From positions 1-64,000 of the forward strand of contig JAYMGJ010000572.1 in NCBI GenBank assembly GCA_037178675.1: DNA of 64,000 nucleotides, given 5' to 3'. Each line of letters begins with the position of its first letter. Positions within the stretch are counted from its first letter, which is position 1. Under the pieces are notes generated by a model. That model saw only the letters and a program-made list of their open reading frames with translations. It was not told where the DNA came from and ran no database searches. This DNA is from Scleroderma bovista. Taxonomy: Eukaryota; Basidiomycota; Agaricomycetes; Boletales; Sclerodermataceae. Positions 21,902-35,079 of the stretch are shown here, in pieces. The translations under genes and the position numbers were made by a program.

Positions 21902-23869
21902 ATGCAAATGTCGCCTAGAGCATCAACGGAACAGCTTTTAGGTGATACTGATATACACCTTCTTGTTGAAGATTGCAGGGCATCTACAGACACTGATTCG
22001 TCCTTCGGTGATTCACACAAGCGGCGTGAACTCGAGAAGAGGCTTCTGCGAAAGCTAGACCTGAGGGTTGCGTTTCTTGTTATCGTATTTATAATGAACT
22101 TTGTAAGTTTGAAGTACTCTCTTTAACACCTCGAAAACTTCTTGGGATCCCAAGATGGATAGATCCAATATCGCGTGAGCCTGCCTTCCCAAATCGACTC
22201 CAGAGATTGCTTGATACCTTTCAGGTCTGCACGACTAAAGGGCCTGGAAGAAGAGCTTCATATGACAGGACAGCAATTCAACGATCTTATCAGCTTCTTC
22301 TTTGTCGGTCATGTATTCATGCAAATACCATCGTACGTCCACTATCTCCTGTGATGCCCGCGCTCAGGAATCGGCAGAAATATTTTTCTTAATAAACTTA
22401 ATAAACCGTCCGCCTACATCTCCTGCTGTGTATTTCTGTGGGGGATTATTTCCATTGGCACTGGTTAGTGAGTCCTTGTGTTTTCAATATCTCATTCTTC
22501 AATATTCTGTAGGTGCTTCCCAGAGGTAAGGGTAACTAGACATAATCTTGATTCTATGCCAACTCAACCGAGTTGGGGAGTTTTCACGCGATCCTCATAT
22601 CCCGGTTTCTACTTGGCTTCGCGGAGGCCGTGTTCTACCCTGGAGTCCTATTCATACTCTCTACATGGTACGTATATCATTGTCGAAATGTTACTCCACA
22701 ACTTATCATTCAAGGTACAAATGTGACGAACTCGGTTTGAGGACGGCGTACCTCACCTGTGGTGCTGCACTTGGCACTTCTTTTGGTGCACTTGTTGAAT
22801 CAGGGATCCTTGCTACAATGGATGGAAAACTTGGTTATGCAGCCTGGAGGTCAGAATAAAGAATAATTGGTTGTTAGGCTTACTGAAACACTCTTACAGG
22901 TGGTTGTTTTTCATTGAAGGTGGTTTAACATGTGCTATAGCTCTGGTGGCCTTCTACGTGGTTCCCGATTTTCCCACTTCACGGGCTGCATGGCTCACAA
23001 CTGAAGAGCAAATGTTAGCACAGAAAAGGGTGACCGAAGACTTGCGAGATCATTCACTGGAGAGCAATAAATCATCTGGTCTTGTGGAAGCCTTCACCGA
23101 CTGGACAGTATGGTGGATAGCTACTGCGCTGGTCTTCTTAGAAGTCTCGCAGTCTTTCTTGACCTTCTTCCCCACTATAGTTGCCACTATGGGATACAGT
23201 CCATCAATCACTCTCTTGCTATGTGCCCCCCCACAAATATCAATTGTAATAGTGTCGTTCTTTGTAACGAGGTCTGTTCTCTGTTCTGTCCTTGCCTTCT
23301 ATGACTCTTTGAGCTTTTTCATAGCCACTCGGACATGACTAGAGAACGTTTCTGGCACCTTACTGGCTCTATATCAATGAGTGTCATTGGCTTTGCCATC
23401 GCTGCCTCGACAATGGACAATGCCTTTCGCTACATATCTCTGTGAGTTGGACAGTCCTTCATTTGTATATGTGGGTAGTTGATGACCTTAATAGGTTCTT
23501 CATGTGCCAATCCGTAGTTTCGTACATCGTGTTGACAGCATGGGCTAACAACTCTATCCCTGAACAATCCAAACGAGCAGTCGTCGTCGCCTTTCTCGGC
23601 GTGTCCACGACCATTGGAGACATTGTTTCGGCGTAAGTTTTGGATGCGTTAGCATGCACCTTTTTTGCAATAACGAAAATGATAGATACATGTGGCCATC
23701 CTCATCGGGTCCGTCATATTCCAAAGCATTCCTTGGCTGTATTTCTGTGTCCTTGGTAACGCTTGGCATGTTGTGGGTGTTTCGATTACATCTTGTACGG
23801 CTCAACGAGAAAGCGAAGATGAATGAGCTTATTCTGGGATTGCCGACAGGATTTAGATATATTACCTAG
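21902..23869 (+). CDS. MFS transporter, allantoate permease-like (array copy 3)
   Basis: Third member of the tandem array with the same exon structure. Distinct features are M-D-R-S-N after helix 1, a shorter central loop (the linker after AQKRVTEDLR lacks four residues found in copies 1 and 2) and a helix 2 that reads ISFFFVGHVFMQIPS. All eleven exons remain in frame to the TAG at 23867-23869. The start at 21902 (M-Q-M-S-P-R-A-S) is chosen by alignment to the other copies; in-frame Met codons also occur at 21848 and 21875. The protein is expected in the plasma membrane. Divergence between the three copies is spread along the gene, so the duplications are not very recent. Confidence 0.83.
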
Positions 23870-26306
23870 TTCCCTCTGTTAGACTTGCGTGATGACCAAG
23901 GGGGGCAACAATTGTTTCTTGTCGAAAGCAGTTTGTTGTGCACACCATGCACTGCTGAGTAAGACTATATATGTAGGACCACATCCGACTATGGAGATAA
24001 ACTTGAGGTAAGTGAGCGCATCCGGGGCCCGTTATCAAGTGGACATAAACTGTAATTCCACGCTGGTCACCACATCCCTAGGACTACCCTCTAGCAACAG
24101 TAGCCATAAAGACTTACACGGTTCATTTTGCTTCAAAGCCTTACCAACACTCCAGCAAACGGAAATTGTATAGTACAGCGTTGCGCGGAGTGGTAGTATA
24201 CTACACTCCCAGACCACAAAGGAGGTAACAGTAAAGTCAAGTATTTGCTGGCAATTGACCGTGACTGGGTGTGTGGCCTAATAGATTCCTCCACCGCTTC
24301 CTGCCTCCTAAGGTCACCACAGTCCGGAATACATTAACTATCGAAATGAAAATTGCGGACTGTACTAGAAGTGGCAGTCCGTAAGTAATTGTTACTAGAC
24401 ACTGTCCTTCAGGACATAGTAAGATCCGTAACAGATGGGTACTATATTAAGGGAACATCACGTCCAACTGATTGGCAACGTTCCTGAACCCCGAAGACGC
24501 TCACTCCCAATTCAATGTCCCTGGTAACATCTTGAATAACTTGTGATGAAGTTCCGAACACATGGTTTAGTCTTCAAAGATATCGATGATCCAGTCTGCA
24601 TATTATCGTCTGCGCTTTGAAGCCACCGAATAACATTTCCGCTCTTGGGAATGACTTGAGCTATTGCGAGATCATTGGACGTGGATTCGAGTGTTGAGCA
24701 TGATGCATCAAATTTTCAAACCTCAGGTGCCAAATACATTATTAGTGATCGCTATCGTTCACCAGGATTTACCTGAAAGTCCTATCAGCGGCCACCCCTA
24801 GAATATGTGACACGGAAACATCCCAATCTATTGTCACCGTCGACTATCCCTGCTGTTTTTATGCGCAGACATCGCAGACAATCGGTAGTACAGTGACGTA
24901 TGGGTTTTGTGCCTGACATTGGTCTACAAGTCGAGCACATTGAAAGATTTGGTATCCAACAGGTAGTTCCTTGACGACATGTGATAAGCCGCCTTGACGG
25001 AGCCTTCCAGGACCAAGCATAAGTTGGACCTGAAGTTTAATGTCCGCGTCAGCGACAATCCCTAAGGTTGGAGTACTTCCATTAACGGGTGCCTACTGAA
25101 GCCCCCCAGTAAGACATAGCATGTGAAATACTGCAAAGTCAAAGAATACCAAAGCCTGCTTGCGGTTGTCTACCTGGTTATCTTCGACTCAAGAGTGAAC
25201 GTCTTCAGTGGAATCGTATAAAATTTGTTGCGCACGTGCGCACGTGCGGTACTCGAGATGCTGGCTCAGGACCAGTAGCGACCAGTAGGTTGCCTGTTAT
25301 TTGACGTCTGTCGTTTGTCTGTCATGTAGGTCGCGATAATAGTGTGCTGCTCAACCCGAAAAATGCCCTTGATGTTCACATAGTTAGTCAAAGAGCAGAC
25401 ATCAAATCAAGGGTCTATAGAAAAGAGTCCGCAATATTGGTTTTGGAATCCAGGCTCAGCAACCCAATCTCACCCACCTTCACCCAACCTCAATCCCGCC
25501 AATCTATTGGGCCGTCGATGAGATTATCAACGACCGGAAATCGTGGATACTCAACTAGCTGTCCATTTAAACCGATAATTAATTCGAAAAGGCTAGAAGC
25601 TGTCACATGATGAAAATTCCGTTGGGAGGGCTTTGGATGATTGAAATGAAGGGAGCCCTGCTTCCTGAGAAAGCACCCGTGAACGCCATGCAAGTTCTAG
25701 TTCATGTAGAGCTTAGAGCGATCAGGGATAGGCACCTAGCCCATTACGAAGGGTGCTCACCTGATCATTATATTTAACTGTGTACCACTCCGGATCCTTT
25801 CAAATGATTGGACTTCATTATCCAACTATTGCTATTGCGAAGAACTTGTGAACGCTGATAGATAGAAGTAGGAGATCCCTGCACCCAGAAACGTGGAAGT
25901 TGGAACTAGATGAAGACGTTGATCAGGAAGGACAAATACATAGATGTCTTCGGCAGTTCCAGCAGACCAGGGTGTGAGTAAGTACCGTTACCGGGTGACC
26001 CACGGCTTGATGCCTTCCGAGGTTGGACCAGCCTGCCAGGAGGGCATTCACGAGATTGCCTGGTTTTTCCCTGCCACGAACTTTCACTCAGCAACTCAGT
26101 TCCAGACCTTCGCGGCATCGTTCCATGCCGTTGCAAAGTAACTCAGCATGGCTTTTCGTCATATTTGGCCCTTATACTGGCTTCAAAAATTGATGGTGCG
26201 ACTGCTCGAGTTGAAATGACCGTAGATGCAGACGGCTCGGCGTCAATCGCGTCCTCCCTTTACCAAACACAGTGCAAGTGGAATACTGCTCGTCTCGACT
26301 TCCACT
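23870..26306. other. Gene-poor region after the transporter array
   Basis: About 2.4 kb with only short, overlapping open frames that show no family signature. A GCACGTGCGCACGTGCG palindromic repeat lies near 25230-25250, and a small inverted pair (CGGACTG...CAGTCCG) lies near 24356-24382. The last 60 bases before 26307 act as leader of the reductase gene. I see no supported gene. Confidence 0.55.
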
Positions 26307-27832
26307 ATGCCCGCAGTGGACCTTCCTTGCAAGGTCCTCGTGTCTGGCGCGAATGGATATATTGCGATGTGGATCATTCTTGAACTTCTCAAGCAGGGTT
26401 ATTTGATTCGGGGGACAGTACGTTCTGCGAGCAAGGGCCAACATCTCAAAAAAGAGTTCATCAAGTACGGAGATAAGTTTGAGGTCGTCATCGTCGAAGA
26501 CATCACTAAGGTTGGCTTTATCTTGTCATTCAGATATCCAGATACAGTCCGATGTTGACCTAATATTTCCACTAACGACCTACAGGAGGGAGCATTCGAT
26601 GAGGCCGTTCAAGGCGTAGATGCTATCGCGCACACCGCTTCACCTTTTCACTTCAACGTTCAGCGTCCCGAGGGTGTGTACTTGGACCCAGCCTTCGTCA
26701 TCTGCAATATGCACTTCGAACTAATCCAAACCGCTTACAGAGCTGATAGAACCAGCAGTCAATGGTACAGTTGGAATATTACGGAGTGCGCTCAAATATG
26801 GGTTAGTTTCTGTTATCTGCGGCTGATGATTACACCATTGCCGGGTATCTCTTAGCTCCAGAGTCAAACGCATTGTCATCACGTCGTCTGTCGCTGCAAT
26901 CGTGCATGAGGGGATTGTACCGACCACGTTCACTGAAGAAAATTGGAATCACCAGTGTCTCGAAGTCGTGAAGAACCTAGGTGAGAAGGCCCCCAACTTA
27001 ATGAAATATAGGGCGTCCAAGACGCTTGCAGAACAAGGTTGGTAACTGGAGGATTATGTGTTCGTTGGGTTTTCACAAGCTACGCAGCCGCCTGGAAGTT
27101 CGTAGAAGACCATAAGCATCAGATCCGCTGGGACTTGACTGTTCTTAATCCGCCATTAGTAAGGTCCTTTTGACACAAAGCATCTCCTGCTGATAAGTAG
27201 CCGCTTCTCAAGGTGTTTGGGGTATATGGTGTCTATTACGATCAGTATTTTCGGACTGACAGTGTATTTTGGTAGCCTGCTATACACGAGCTTACAAACC
27301 CCGCGTCACTCAATACTTCCGCCAAAATGTTCTATGACTATGTCGCAGATGCATCGAAGGCTGAAGCAGTGGGAAGTGATTTTCTTTCGCAAAATGGTTC
27401 ATGTTACGTAGACGTTCGGGACTTGGCTGAAGCACACCGCCTTGCGCTCGAGAAGGAAAAGGCGGGTGGTGAACGTATCATCATTGATGCTGGTAAGCAT
27501 CATTTACTGTGCTTCGACACGCCAACTTACTACTCGTTTCTAGGTGTATTCAAGTGGCAGGACTTTAGTTCGTGTAACTCAACTATTCCGGAACTCATAT
27601 TAATAAACCCGAACCACCTTTAGTTGATGCTGCCAATGCTTTATCACCAATACCCAGGCTGCTGAAGCCCTTACCCAAGGGTATACCCCATTCTGGATCT
27701 GGACATCTGGGTGCTGTGCACCTGGTGTCATACGATGCCACGAAGTCGGACCGCATACTTGGGCTGAAATACCGATCTATCTCTAATACCACTGAGGGAA
27801 CGCTGGCTGATTACGCAGCTCGTGGTTGGTAA
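26307..27832 (+). CDS. NAD(P)-dependent ketoreductase / dihydroflavonol-4-reductase-like
   Basis: Nine exons and eight introns splice into about 340 residues of an extended short-chain dehydrogenase/reductase. The N-terminal nucleotide-binding motif reads V-S-G-A-N-G-Y-I-A with the expected R-G-T-V-R following. The catalytic Tyr-x-x-x-Lys is Y-R-A-S-K in exon 4, preceded by ITSSVAAI, and the substrate-loop sequence NPPLVFGPAIHE follows. The C-terminus (FKWQDF-IDAANAL) is typical of fungal GRE2/dihydroflavonol-reductase-like enzymes, which reduce aldehydes or ketones such as methylglyoxal with NADPH in the cytosol. One exon, 27213-27221, is only nine bases long. The ATG at 26307 fits the family start. 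All key residues are present; the substrate is not known. Confidence 0.87.
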
Positions 27833-28510
27833 AGAGATGGGATTATGTAGAAAGCGAAGTCAATTGTACCTATGTACGATAATCAGTGCAAGGAGAAAGT
27901 GTGGAGTGGACTCCGAGTGCCTCCAATAATTTGCTGAATTCAGTGGGAACAAACAAACAAACAAACTCAACGCTGCATGTACATGCATGCATCCTGCGGC
28001 AGGTTCGAATACACTGTTGCGCTCGACATCATTGAGCTTGCCAGTGACTTCTTAATTTTACATCAAGTTTACATGGACTTATGGTGCTCGCGACGGATTG
28101 GGCGGTCCTCGTAAAAAGTATGTACGGCCAAACTATCATCCGTGTCCATCTCACGTCCATCAATCCTCATTAGTTGCAATACTGTCGTGCTGACGTCCAT
28201 GGTCATGGGCCATTTTCTTCCCCTTGACAGCTTCGACAATTACTAGTATCTGCAATCTGAGTATTACACCCGGGCCGACGATGCCTACTCGACCCTGAAA
28301 CACTCCCAACAAACGGGGGTCTTCAGAGAAAGATTGAACAACGGATCTAATGGCAGTAATTTCTCTCAGCTGTTACTGGAAACTCGCAAAGCAGGAGCCA
28401 CCACCGTAGTGGGCGAGATCCGCAGCAAAGGTATATTCTGAACATTATAGGCCGTCGTATGGCTACCTAGTAATACATTCGGAACGCAAGAACATGGCAT
28501 TGAAACTATT
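27833..28510. other. Convergent intergenic region
   Basis: The 3' flanks of the reductase and the HAM1-like gene meet here. It contains a CAAA microsatellite near 27950-27965 and GCATG repeats near 27977-27992. A short minus-strand stretch around 28390-28440 reads like protein but is too small to assign. Confidence 0.5.
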
Positions 28511-31387
28511 TCACCCCACAACGCTGAACCTAGGAAATGCGTGAGGCGAAACCGTGAGTTTTAATGCGTTCTAGTCAACTTACGCTTCGCTTCTCCAATC
28601 GTCGCCAGTTGTGGCTTTCTCCTCACGCTCGGTTACTCGATTTACCCAACCTGCCGGAGTGCCTGCCTCGATGATTGAAGCGCGCCTGTTGTGCACAACC
28701 TTGAATTGCGCTTTGCTCTCTGACGTCTTCACCGACTGCGTCTCTTCTTTCCTGCGTTTGAAAAGCTGTCGTCCTCTTTAGCGTTCATCCAAAAAAAAAT
28801 GTCGCAAAATATTCTCACGTCTTGAAGAGCCTGAGTACGGGTTGTATCGCTCTTTGCTTTCGCTTCTTCCATATGGTCTCGAACGGCCACTAACTGGCCA
28901 TCCAAGTACTCCAACCCGGTAGAAATACCGCCTGCAATAGCCTTCTGGATCTGTCGCTTGACGAGTGCGGTGGCGAGTGGTTTCAACGTCTTATACAGTA
29001 AGTCATGCTTCGAATCGCGAATGCTGAACTTCAAGCTGTCGACCTTGACATGTACGTTCCTGACTTTGAAGACGGAGCTCCTGTCTTTGTTAGCCGACAC
29101 GAGATGAGCAGTGGCAGTCAAGCCAGAACCACCGATCAGAACATCTGCAATACCAGAATCCGCTACCCGAGGGAAGCCGGATTTCTTGCGGAAGTAGAAC
29201 GCAACCTCACGCATGTCTGCCTGGATCTGGGCGAACGTGAGGGTGAATTCGTGGTGATGTTCATCCGAGATGGTGTCATAGGGGCTGAACTTCATATAGT
29301 TGTGCGCCTCGATGGAAATGATGTTTGGGAACAGATTACGACCCTGAAGCGTCAGGTTCTCGACAACGAGGTCAAGCGTATCGTCGGTATACTCCACGCG
29401 TGGAATAGGGATGTACCCAACCTGGATTCCATTTAGGTAACGTTCGCGTACTGGTAATACAGTTCGACTGACCTTGTCGACAAGCGTTGGCACGATTACT
29501 TTACGAATATCCGACCACAATTCCGGCTTAAGTTTCAAACTTCCTTCGCTATCGAAGAGGAGATTCCGGGTGAGGCGAGCCCAGTCCTCTCCAAATCGTT
29601 TGTTCAGTGGATCCTCGGCCATGGCAGAGAACCAATCTCCGATCGCATTGAACAACATATCAATGTGGCCGCGGTACTTCTCGTCCCAGTACTTGCGTCC
29701 CGATTCGCGTATCTCGTGACCTTCGCGGTTACACTCCTCCTCAAGAATGTAGCCGGCTTCCAACAGAGTCTAGAATGACGTTTGGAATGTAAATGAGGGA
29801 TGAACGATGGAAAGTTGCCGACCTTCCGAATATATGCATAAAGGCGCTTGACCCAGTCTCTGAACCCTTCGTCTCTCCTGGCGTCATCAATCAGTGCGTC
29901 GGCGGCATCAAATACCGTGTCCATGCTCTTTCCGTTAGCGAAGCGTTCGAGCAGTTTACGTAACTCTGACGTTGCCTGCCTCAGAGCTGGATCCTACATC
30001 AATCGTCAGCGCCAAGTCATCTTCAGAAGATTCGTGCCAACCGATATAACGGCTTCTCCCCTTTCTTTTCCATGCCCAGAAACTGACATTATATGGTTCG
30101 CATACTCTTCAGCCACGGAGAGCAGCCATTTAAACGCATCTTGGTAATCGTCGTGCTTCTGACACTCGATAATGACTTTCTTGGCTCGGTAGATGAACTG
30201 GTCCCGGCGCTCCTCGGGGAAATATTCCTCGCTCAGATACTTTCGACCTCGATCAAGCTGCTCCCGAGCACGATCCTTTTGGTTCCCCGGTATGCGTTCA
30301 GCGATATTGTCCTGCGAGAAGAACTCATTTCTTTTCGCAATCGGACTATAAACGAGTTTTACTTACTCGAAAGGCACGCACGTGCTCCTTGAAGCCCCTT
30401 TTCTTCTCTGTTTCCTCGGAAGCCCCAGAGCTGACTCCCTCGATGTCTCTATTATTTGGCCAGTTAGAGCGAGGGAAACCCGCTGGAACGCGAATTAACA
30501 TACCCCTCTTCTCGAACTTCCGTAGTTTGGACAGTAACACCAGTAGAAATCTGCTGCACTGCCTCCTTGCCAGTCTGGACTATGTCGCTGGTCGGTATTT
30601 CTTCCTTTAATTCATGTTCTGCATCCCCTGCGGGTGCTTCTTCTGTGCGACCTTTGTGGTCTTCCCTCGTAGTGAACTCGCCTTGAGGCGCTGCTTCACC
30701 AACCTTGGCGAGCTCCTCCTCGGTCGGACGCAAAGCTTCTGCTGCTTTCACAGCACCTTTAGCAAGCAGATCGCGACCAACGACGGAGAAATCCGAGAGT
30801 AACTTCCGAACTTCCGAGTTCGTGAGGATGATGGACAAGATGGCTCTCAGATGATGAACGGCTTAGGGAGAACTATCAGCACAAGACTCACATACCAGCT
30901 GCTCATCACTCACCCTCCTTACGGTCTTCTACCAGCTTCCCCCGTTCGACGGGCGAAACCTCCTCTGGACGGACTTTCGCACCCTCGAGGGACACGTCCT
31001 TGGTATGCCAGACGAATCTCTGAAAGAGTTCATCTGCATTCTTTTCCCTGACGATGAGTCGAGCGGTTTCGATTATGTCGCGTGTGTCTTGGATTAGCTT
31101 CTTGCCCTCTGTTGAGAGCTGATCCGTATCAATCGGTGAGTGTTCTTCGACGTATCTCAAAGTATCGTCAATCTGGCGATTGTCGGGCATACGCCCTTGC
31201 CTGAAAGCTTCAATAACACCATAGAATCGCAGCTTAGGAGGACTCATCAGCAGACGTGCGAACGGTCGAGAATTAGACATACTTTTCTGTCAACGTCTGC
31301 TTCTTGGGCAGGCCTGTCCGTTGGTGATGTTACAGAGCCAGGCTGGGGGTGCTCAGAAATATCTTTTGTGGCAAGTGGAAGAGACAT
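28511..31387 (-). CDS. HAM1-like protein (HAM1_N/HAM1_C, former DUF4449)
   Basis: Minus-strand gene read from the ATG at 31387 to the TGA at 28511-28513 in nine exons. The order of segments is typical of the fungal HAM1-like family. An N-terminal KLRFYGVIEAFRQGRMP region comes first, then HLRAILSIILTNSEVRKLL, a charged low-complexity linker, EERRDQFIYRAKKVIIECQ, and a long C-terminal domain with VGYIPIPRVEYTDD and VENLTLQGRNLFPN. It ends in GWVNR...WRSEAFSVVG. The C-terminal half resembles the lipid-binding TULIP/BPI fold in this family (established for the family, not shown here). Splice sites are consensus-like and no break is seen. The function is unknown; a lipid-transfer or membrane-associated role is inference. 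Confidence 0.8.
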
Positions 31388-33623
31388 AGCTGGTGATGCA
31401 GACGGGCGTTGAACCAGCAAAAACAGGTGATAGTTTATGTATTTCTTCTATTGGGAGCTATGACCACATTGCGACGTCATCGTGGCCCTCCCGACCGCTA
31501 ACTGTGTCCCAATCCCACTTGTGATGTCACTGAGAGGAGTGGAGTTGCCTTTTTTAGGTTATGCAATTGGATTAGACTCTGCCTTGGTCCGGACCGCCAA
31601 CCCTTTGGATTCAATCGCCTCGAACTTCCGAAACACCTGCAATTTGTGGGTCCGAGACAGTACTGTTGCCGCTGAGGGGAGGTGACGTCGAGGTGACTCC
31701 GTTTCACTTCGAACCGTTCACGATCGGATTGCTGTGATCGCACACAGCTTGATCTGAGTTTCTCGCACCACCTTTTGGTTGTCCGATCATGTTCTTCCCA
31801 ATTCTTGTCGTCTGTTGGAAGGTTTCGAAGTAAGAATTACCGTGGCACCACATGGCTAACATTATGGTCTGATTGGTTAGGCAAAACTACGGACCTCAAT
31901 TTCAACTCACTTCCAAGTCGTTCGGTTCAATTGGCAATTGAACTATCACTTTGATTCGCCTTGCAAGCTTCACATTTGCGGCAACACAAGCGCCGAACGG
32001 TAGCTCAAGTCTGCTGGCCTATCCACCGTCTGATCTAGTTGACCTTGATCTTGATCAGTGACTGGATACTAGTTCCCTGTGTACAATGTGAGTGGTAGTG
32101 TTGGTCTCCGAAGTCCGCCGTGATGGTGTGATGTTTCAGCTGTTGACATATACGTGCTCGAGGACTTCTATTGTGTGGATAATGACTTACAACCAGAAAT
32201 AAACTACATATCTACTGAATGCTTGGCTCTGTATGTGCGTGATTCCTTGAGCTGCATGACCCTCGCCGAGGCCTTGTAGACATAGCCTCTTTGCTGAATG
32301 TTAAGTTTCAGCCTACGGTGGTACCAAATACTCATTAACATAAGTGGTAAACGTCGATGGCGGCCCGCGGGATATTTAAAAAAATCACATCCTCGATCGA
32401 GGTCTCTGCATAGTACAGCCTCCGGCCGGCGGTCGTTACGAGTCTCGATAGTCTCCGCGAATTCCACCGTGATCAGGATTCAGGAGTGTATATCGCAACG
32501 CACGAACCCGATGATCAATCCAGTAGGATAAACACAAGTCTCAAGATCGGTGTACGTGGACCGGATTATATAGAACTAACCTGTCAGTGGCTCCATAACA
32601 ATATTACTTGTCCAAGAGAGAAAAAGTTCAGTCCATGTGCCTCGAGAAGACAAAGGAATGACATCTTCATGGCCGTGCAAAATATGACCTCTGTCCAGCT
32701 GCACGATTGTGCATATAACCGTGAGTATTGGCTCATAGAACGTTTCTGCTGTCTGTTGGCTTTCAACCTCTCGCTGTCAACTATGGCGTTCGTTGGGTCT
32801 AACTTGGTTAATTTGCTCTCCGACGCCGTGTCCTATCGGATTGGCACCGGGGACGCACGCAATCCAATCCACTGCATTTATACATTATCTCGAATACATC
32901 GCACGTCTTTTGGTATCACATCCGGCCCGCAACCACGCCAAAAGGTGTCTGTGAGGTCGGAGACAGCTGGATCCCTATCACGAGCACCGATGCAGTTTGA
33001 AACTGCTTACTTTCACATGCCTTGGCTTGAGTGACTTTATACGATCCAGCGTTCTATATCGCGACCAGTAAGACACAGAAGAGTGGACGGAATCCGCCGA
33101 CAATTATACCACCACCTATTACTCTTCGTATGGTCTTCCGCTGTGCCACAGGGATCTTGGCAGAGGGTGACCGGTGATAAACAAAGTTGTAGCAATTGCC
33201 TCCATTCACCAAGCCTTTTTGGGTTGGGCACTCCATCCAGACTGGCAGTCAGTCACTCGGTGTGCGGACAACGACCTTCGTACCTGGGACGAACGTGCCC
33301 ACATCAGGGATATCAATTCTGCGTCCCTCAGCGCTCGAGCTGGACCATAATATCTGACAGGAATCTTGAGTTGGTGTATCACGTGACGGAGACTTGCGCC
33401 ACACCTATTTAGGGATCTTATGTAAGCACGATGTATGCACGTGTGTCTCGGGGATTGGCTGCCTTTGAAATCTGCAGATCCCCGATCAAACATTCCCAGC
33501 CCGGAGGTCGCGATTACCCAATGGGTGCTCCCCCGTATAAGATCCCTTGTACACTGACAAGACGCTAACGCGTTCTCACCCCCTGCTTCATCGAGTGTGC
33601 ATCCCCAATAGCCGCCCGTCGAC
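31388..33623. other. Intergenic region between two divergent genes
   Basis: About 2.2 kb upstream of both the HAM1-like gene and the plus-strand gene at 33624, so it should hold two promoters. Open frames in it are short, overlap on both strands and lack recognisable domains. No transposon terminal structure is evident. Confidence 0.55.
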
Positions 33624-35079
33624 ATGGTCAATACCATCAGCTTTACTGGCGATACTCACTTTGAGGTACTTCCCCCGTCCTTTGAAAGAAGCCCCGTCTT
33701 CTGATCCCGAAGTTTAACAGGTCATCACTGTCTTAGCAAATTGCGGTGCCGATATCAGTCGGGCCAGGCAAGCCCTGGTAACTTGGATCCAGCGTAAGCA
33801 GGTAAAGGGCAGGTCCACAGAGCACATTCTGAGCAAGCTCCGTCATCTTGAGCTCAAGGTCCGTCATTCACATCTGCTATTGATCATTCCACTGATGCAG
33901 TGAAATTCTTCTCAGTTCATCAAAGACATCACGTTGCATGACGCTTTTCGTCAAGCTAGAGCACTCACATTCCTCCCACGATCTCCCGATCTCCCCCTTC
34001 CCGATTTCCTGCAGAAAGGCAAAGAGAGGGAACGACCTGACCTGCCCGTCATTGATGTTCACCGCAGCGGAAGTGAATCTTCTAGCCCAACTTCGTCCAT
34101 CAGGAGCCTCTTTCCACCCACCCCCACATCTCTGACCCAATACTCTCCTACATATCTTGAACGGAGACTGGATTCTCATCCAGAAGAGGCAGAAGAGGCA
34201 GAATCGTCGACCTTGGCGTACTACTCTCCACCCCCCGGCGGGAGCAGGAGCGTGCATTCCTCTTATTATACCCCATATTCACCCACTTTGCATTCGCCCT
34301 ATCCGTCCGTTACAGTGGGCGGATATGGCCCGAAACAGGTAGCCCTTTCCCCCCCTTCCCCGACGATCACTCCCCGACGATATCGCTCTGTCTCCAATCC
34401 TGTACCCCCTCCACTTCCTAACAGTCGTCGTTCTGTCCCCCCTCTTCCAAACCGTCTCTCTGCACCTGCTACTCCTTTACCAGGCGCCCCTCGTCCCGCT
34501 CCCACGCAGCCTATTCCACAGTCTCCATACTCCTCTGCCGCTAGTTCCGTGGTGTCTGTGGCATCTCCCGTGTCCCCCCCTCCGCAGCCGTACAACGATC
34601 ATTGTCTACGCGTACCCTCCCCTCTACCTACTCCATACTCGTCCGAGGAATCCATCTCCACCATAACAGGCATGGAGCGATTTGTTCCCTCTGACATACA
34701 CCTCTCGCGTGATTCTGTGATATGCAACAAGATCGTCACGCGCTCCGATAGCCCGCTTTACGAAATATTTCCCGACGACCGTCCCAGTTGCGCTTTCACT
34801 CGTTCCGAGTTTCCCCCTCCCTATAATACTCCGTCTTCTCGTCCGGAACCGAAGCGCCGCTGGTCAATTGGCCCACAGCTCGATAGGGCACTTAAAATAT
34901 GCGGCATTTCGCCTGTCGCGAGGCAGGAAGTGCTCAGGTGCATCTCCTCGGAACCCGGGTACGAGCCCTCACATTGGCAAGCTCGGCTGAGAGACTGCAA
35001 TCTCAACCCCGATGCTGTCGATTTCATAATAGAGGAGATGTGCAAAGAATTGGAAGGTACGACCGGGCAAGCTTTGTGA
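33624..35079 (+). CDS. Pro/Ser-rich protein of unknown function
   Basis: Three exons encode about 440 residues. Exon 1 begins MVNTISFTGDTHFE. Exon 2 adds a short helical segment (ISRARQALVTWIQRKQV...ILSKLRHLELK), and exon 3 continues without a break from about 33915 to the TGA at 35077-35079. The N-terminal 90 residues look folded. The middle is rich in Pro, Ser and Tyr, with many P-P-L-P-N and Y-S-P tracts that could bind SH3 or WW domains. The last 90 residues (RRWSIGPQLDRALKICG... to FIIEEMCKELEG) again look helical. The two ends flanking a disordered core suggest an adaptor, but I do not recognise the family. Confidence 0.75.

Noticed and set aside
25225..25255. GCACGTGCG palindrome considered as a regulatory box or CRISPR-like repeat
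   Set aside because: Only one doubled motif, no spacers or nearby gene; a chance or simple repeat is sufficient.
25344..25610. Open frame in the gene-poor region after the transporter array
   Set aside because: Short, low in family-like features and without plausible neighbouring exons.
27990..28030. Possible tRNA T-arm (GGTTCGAAT)
   Set aside because: No matching acceptor stem, D-arm or anticodon arm could be placed around it.
32486..33034. Plus-strand open frame of 182 residues
   Set aside because: No domain, biased by chance openness; no splice partners on either side.
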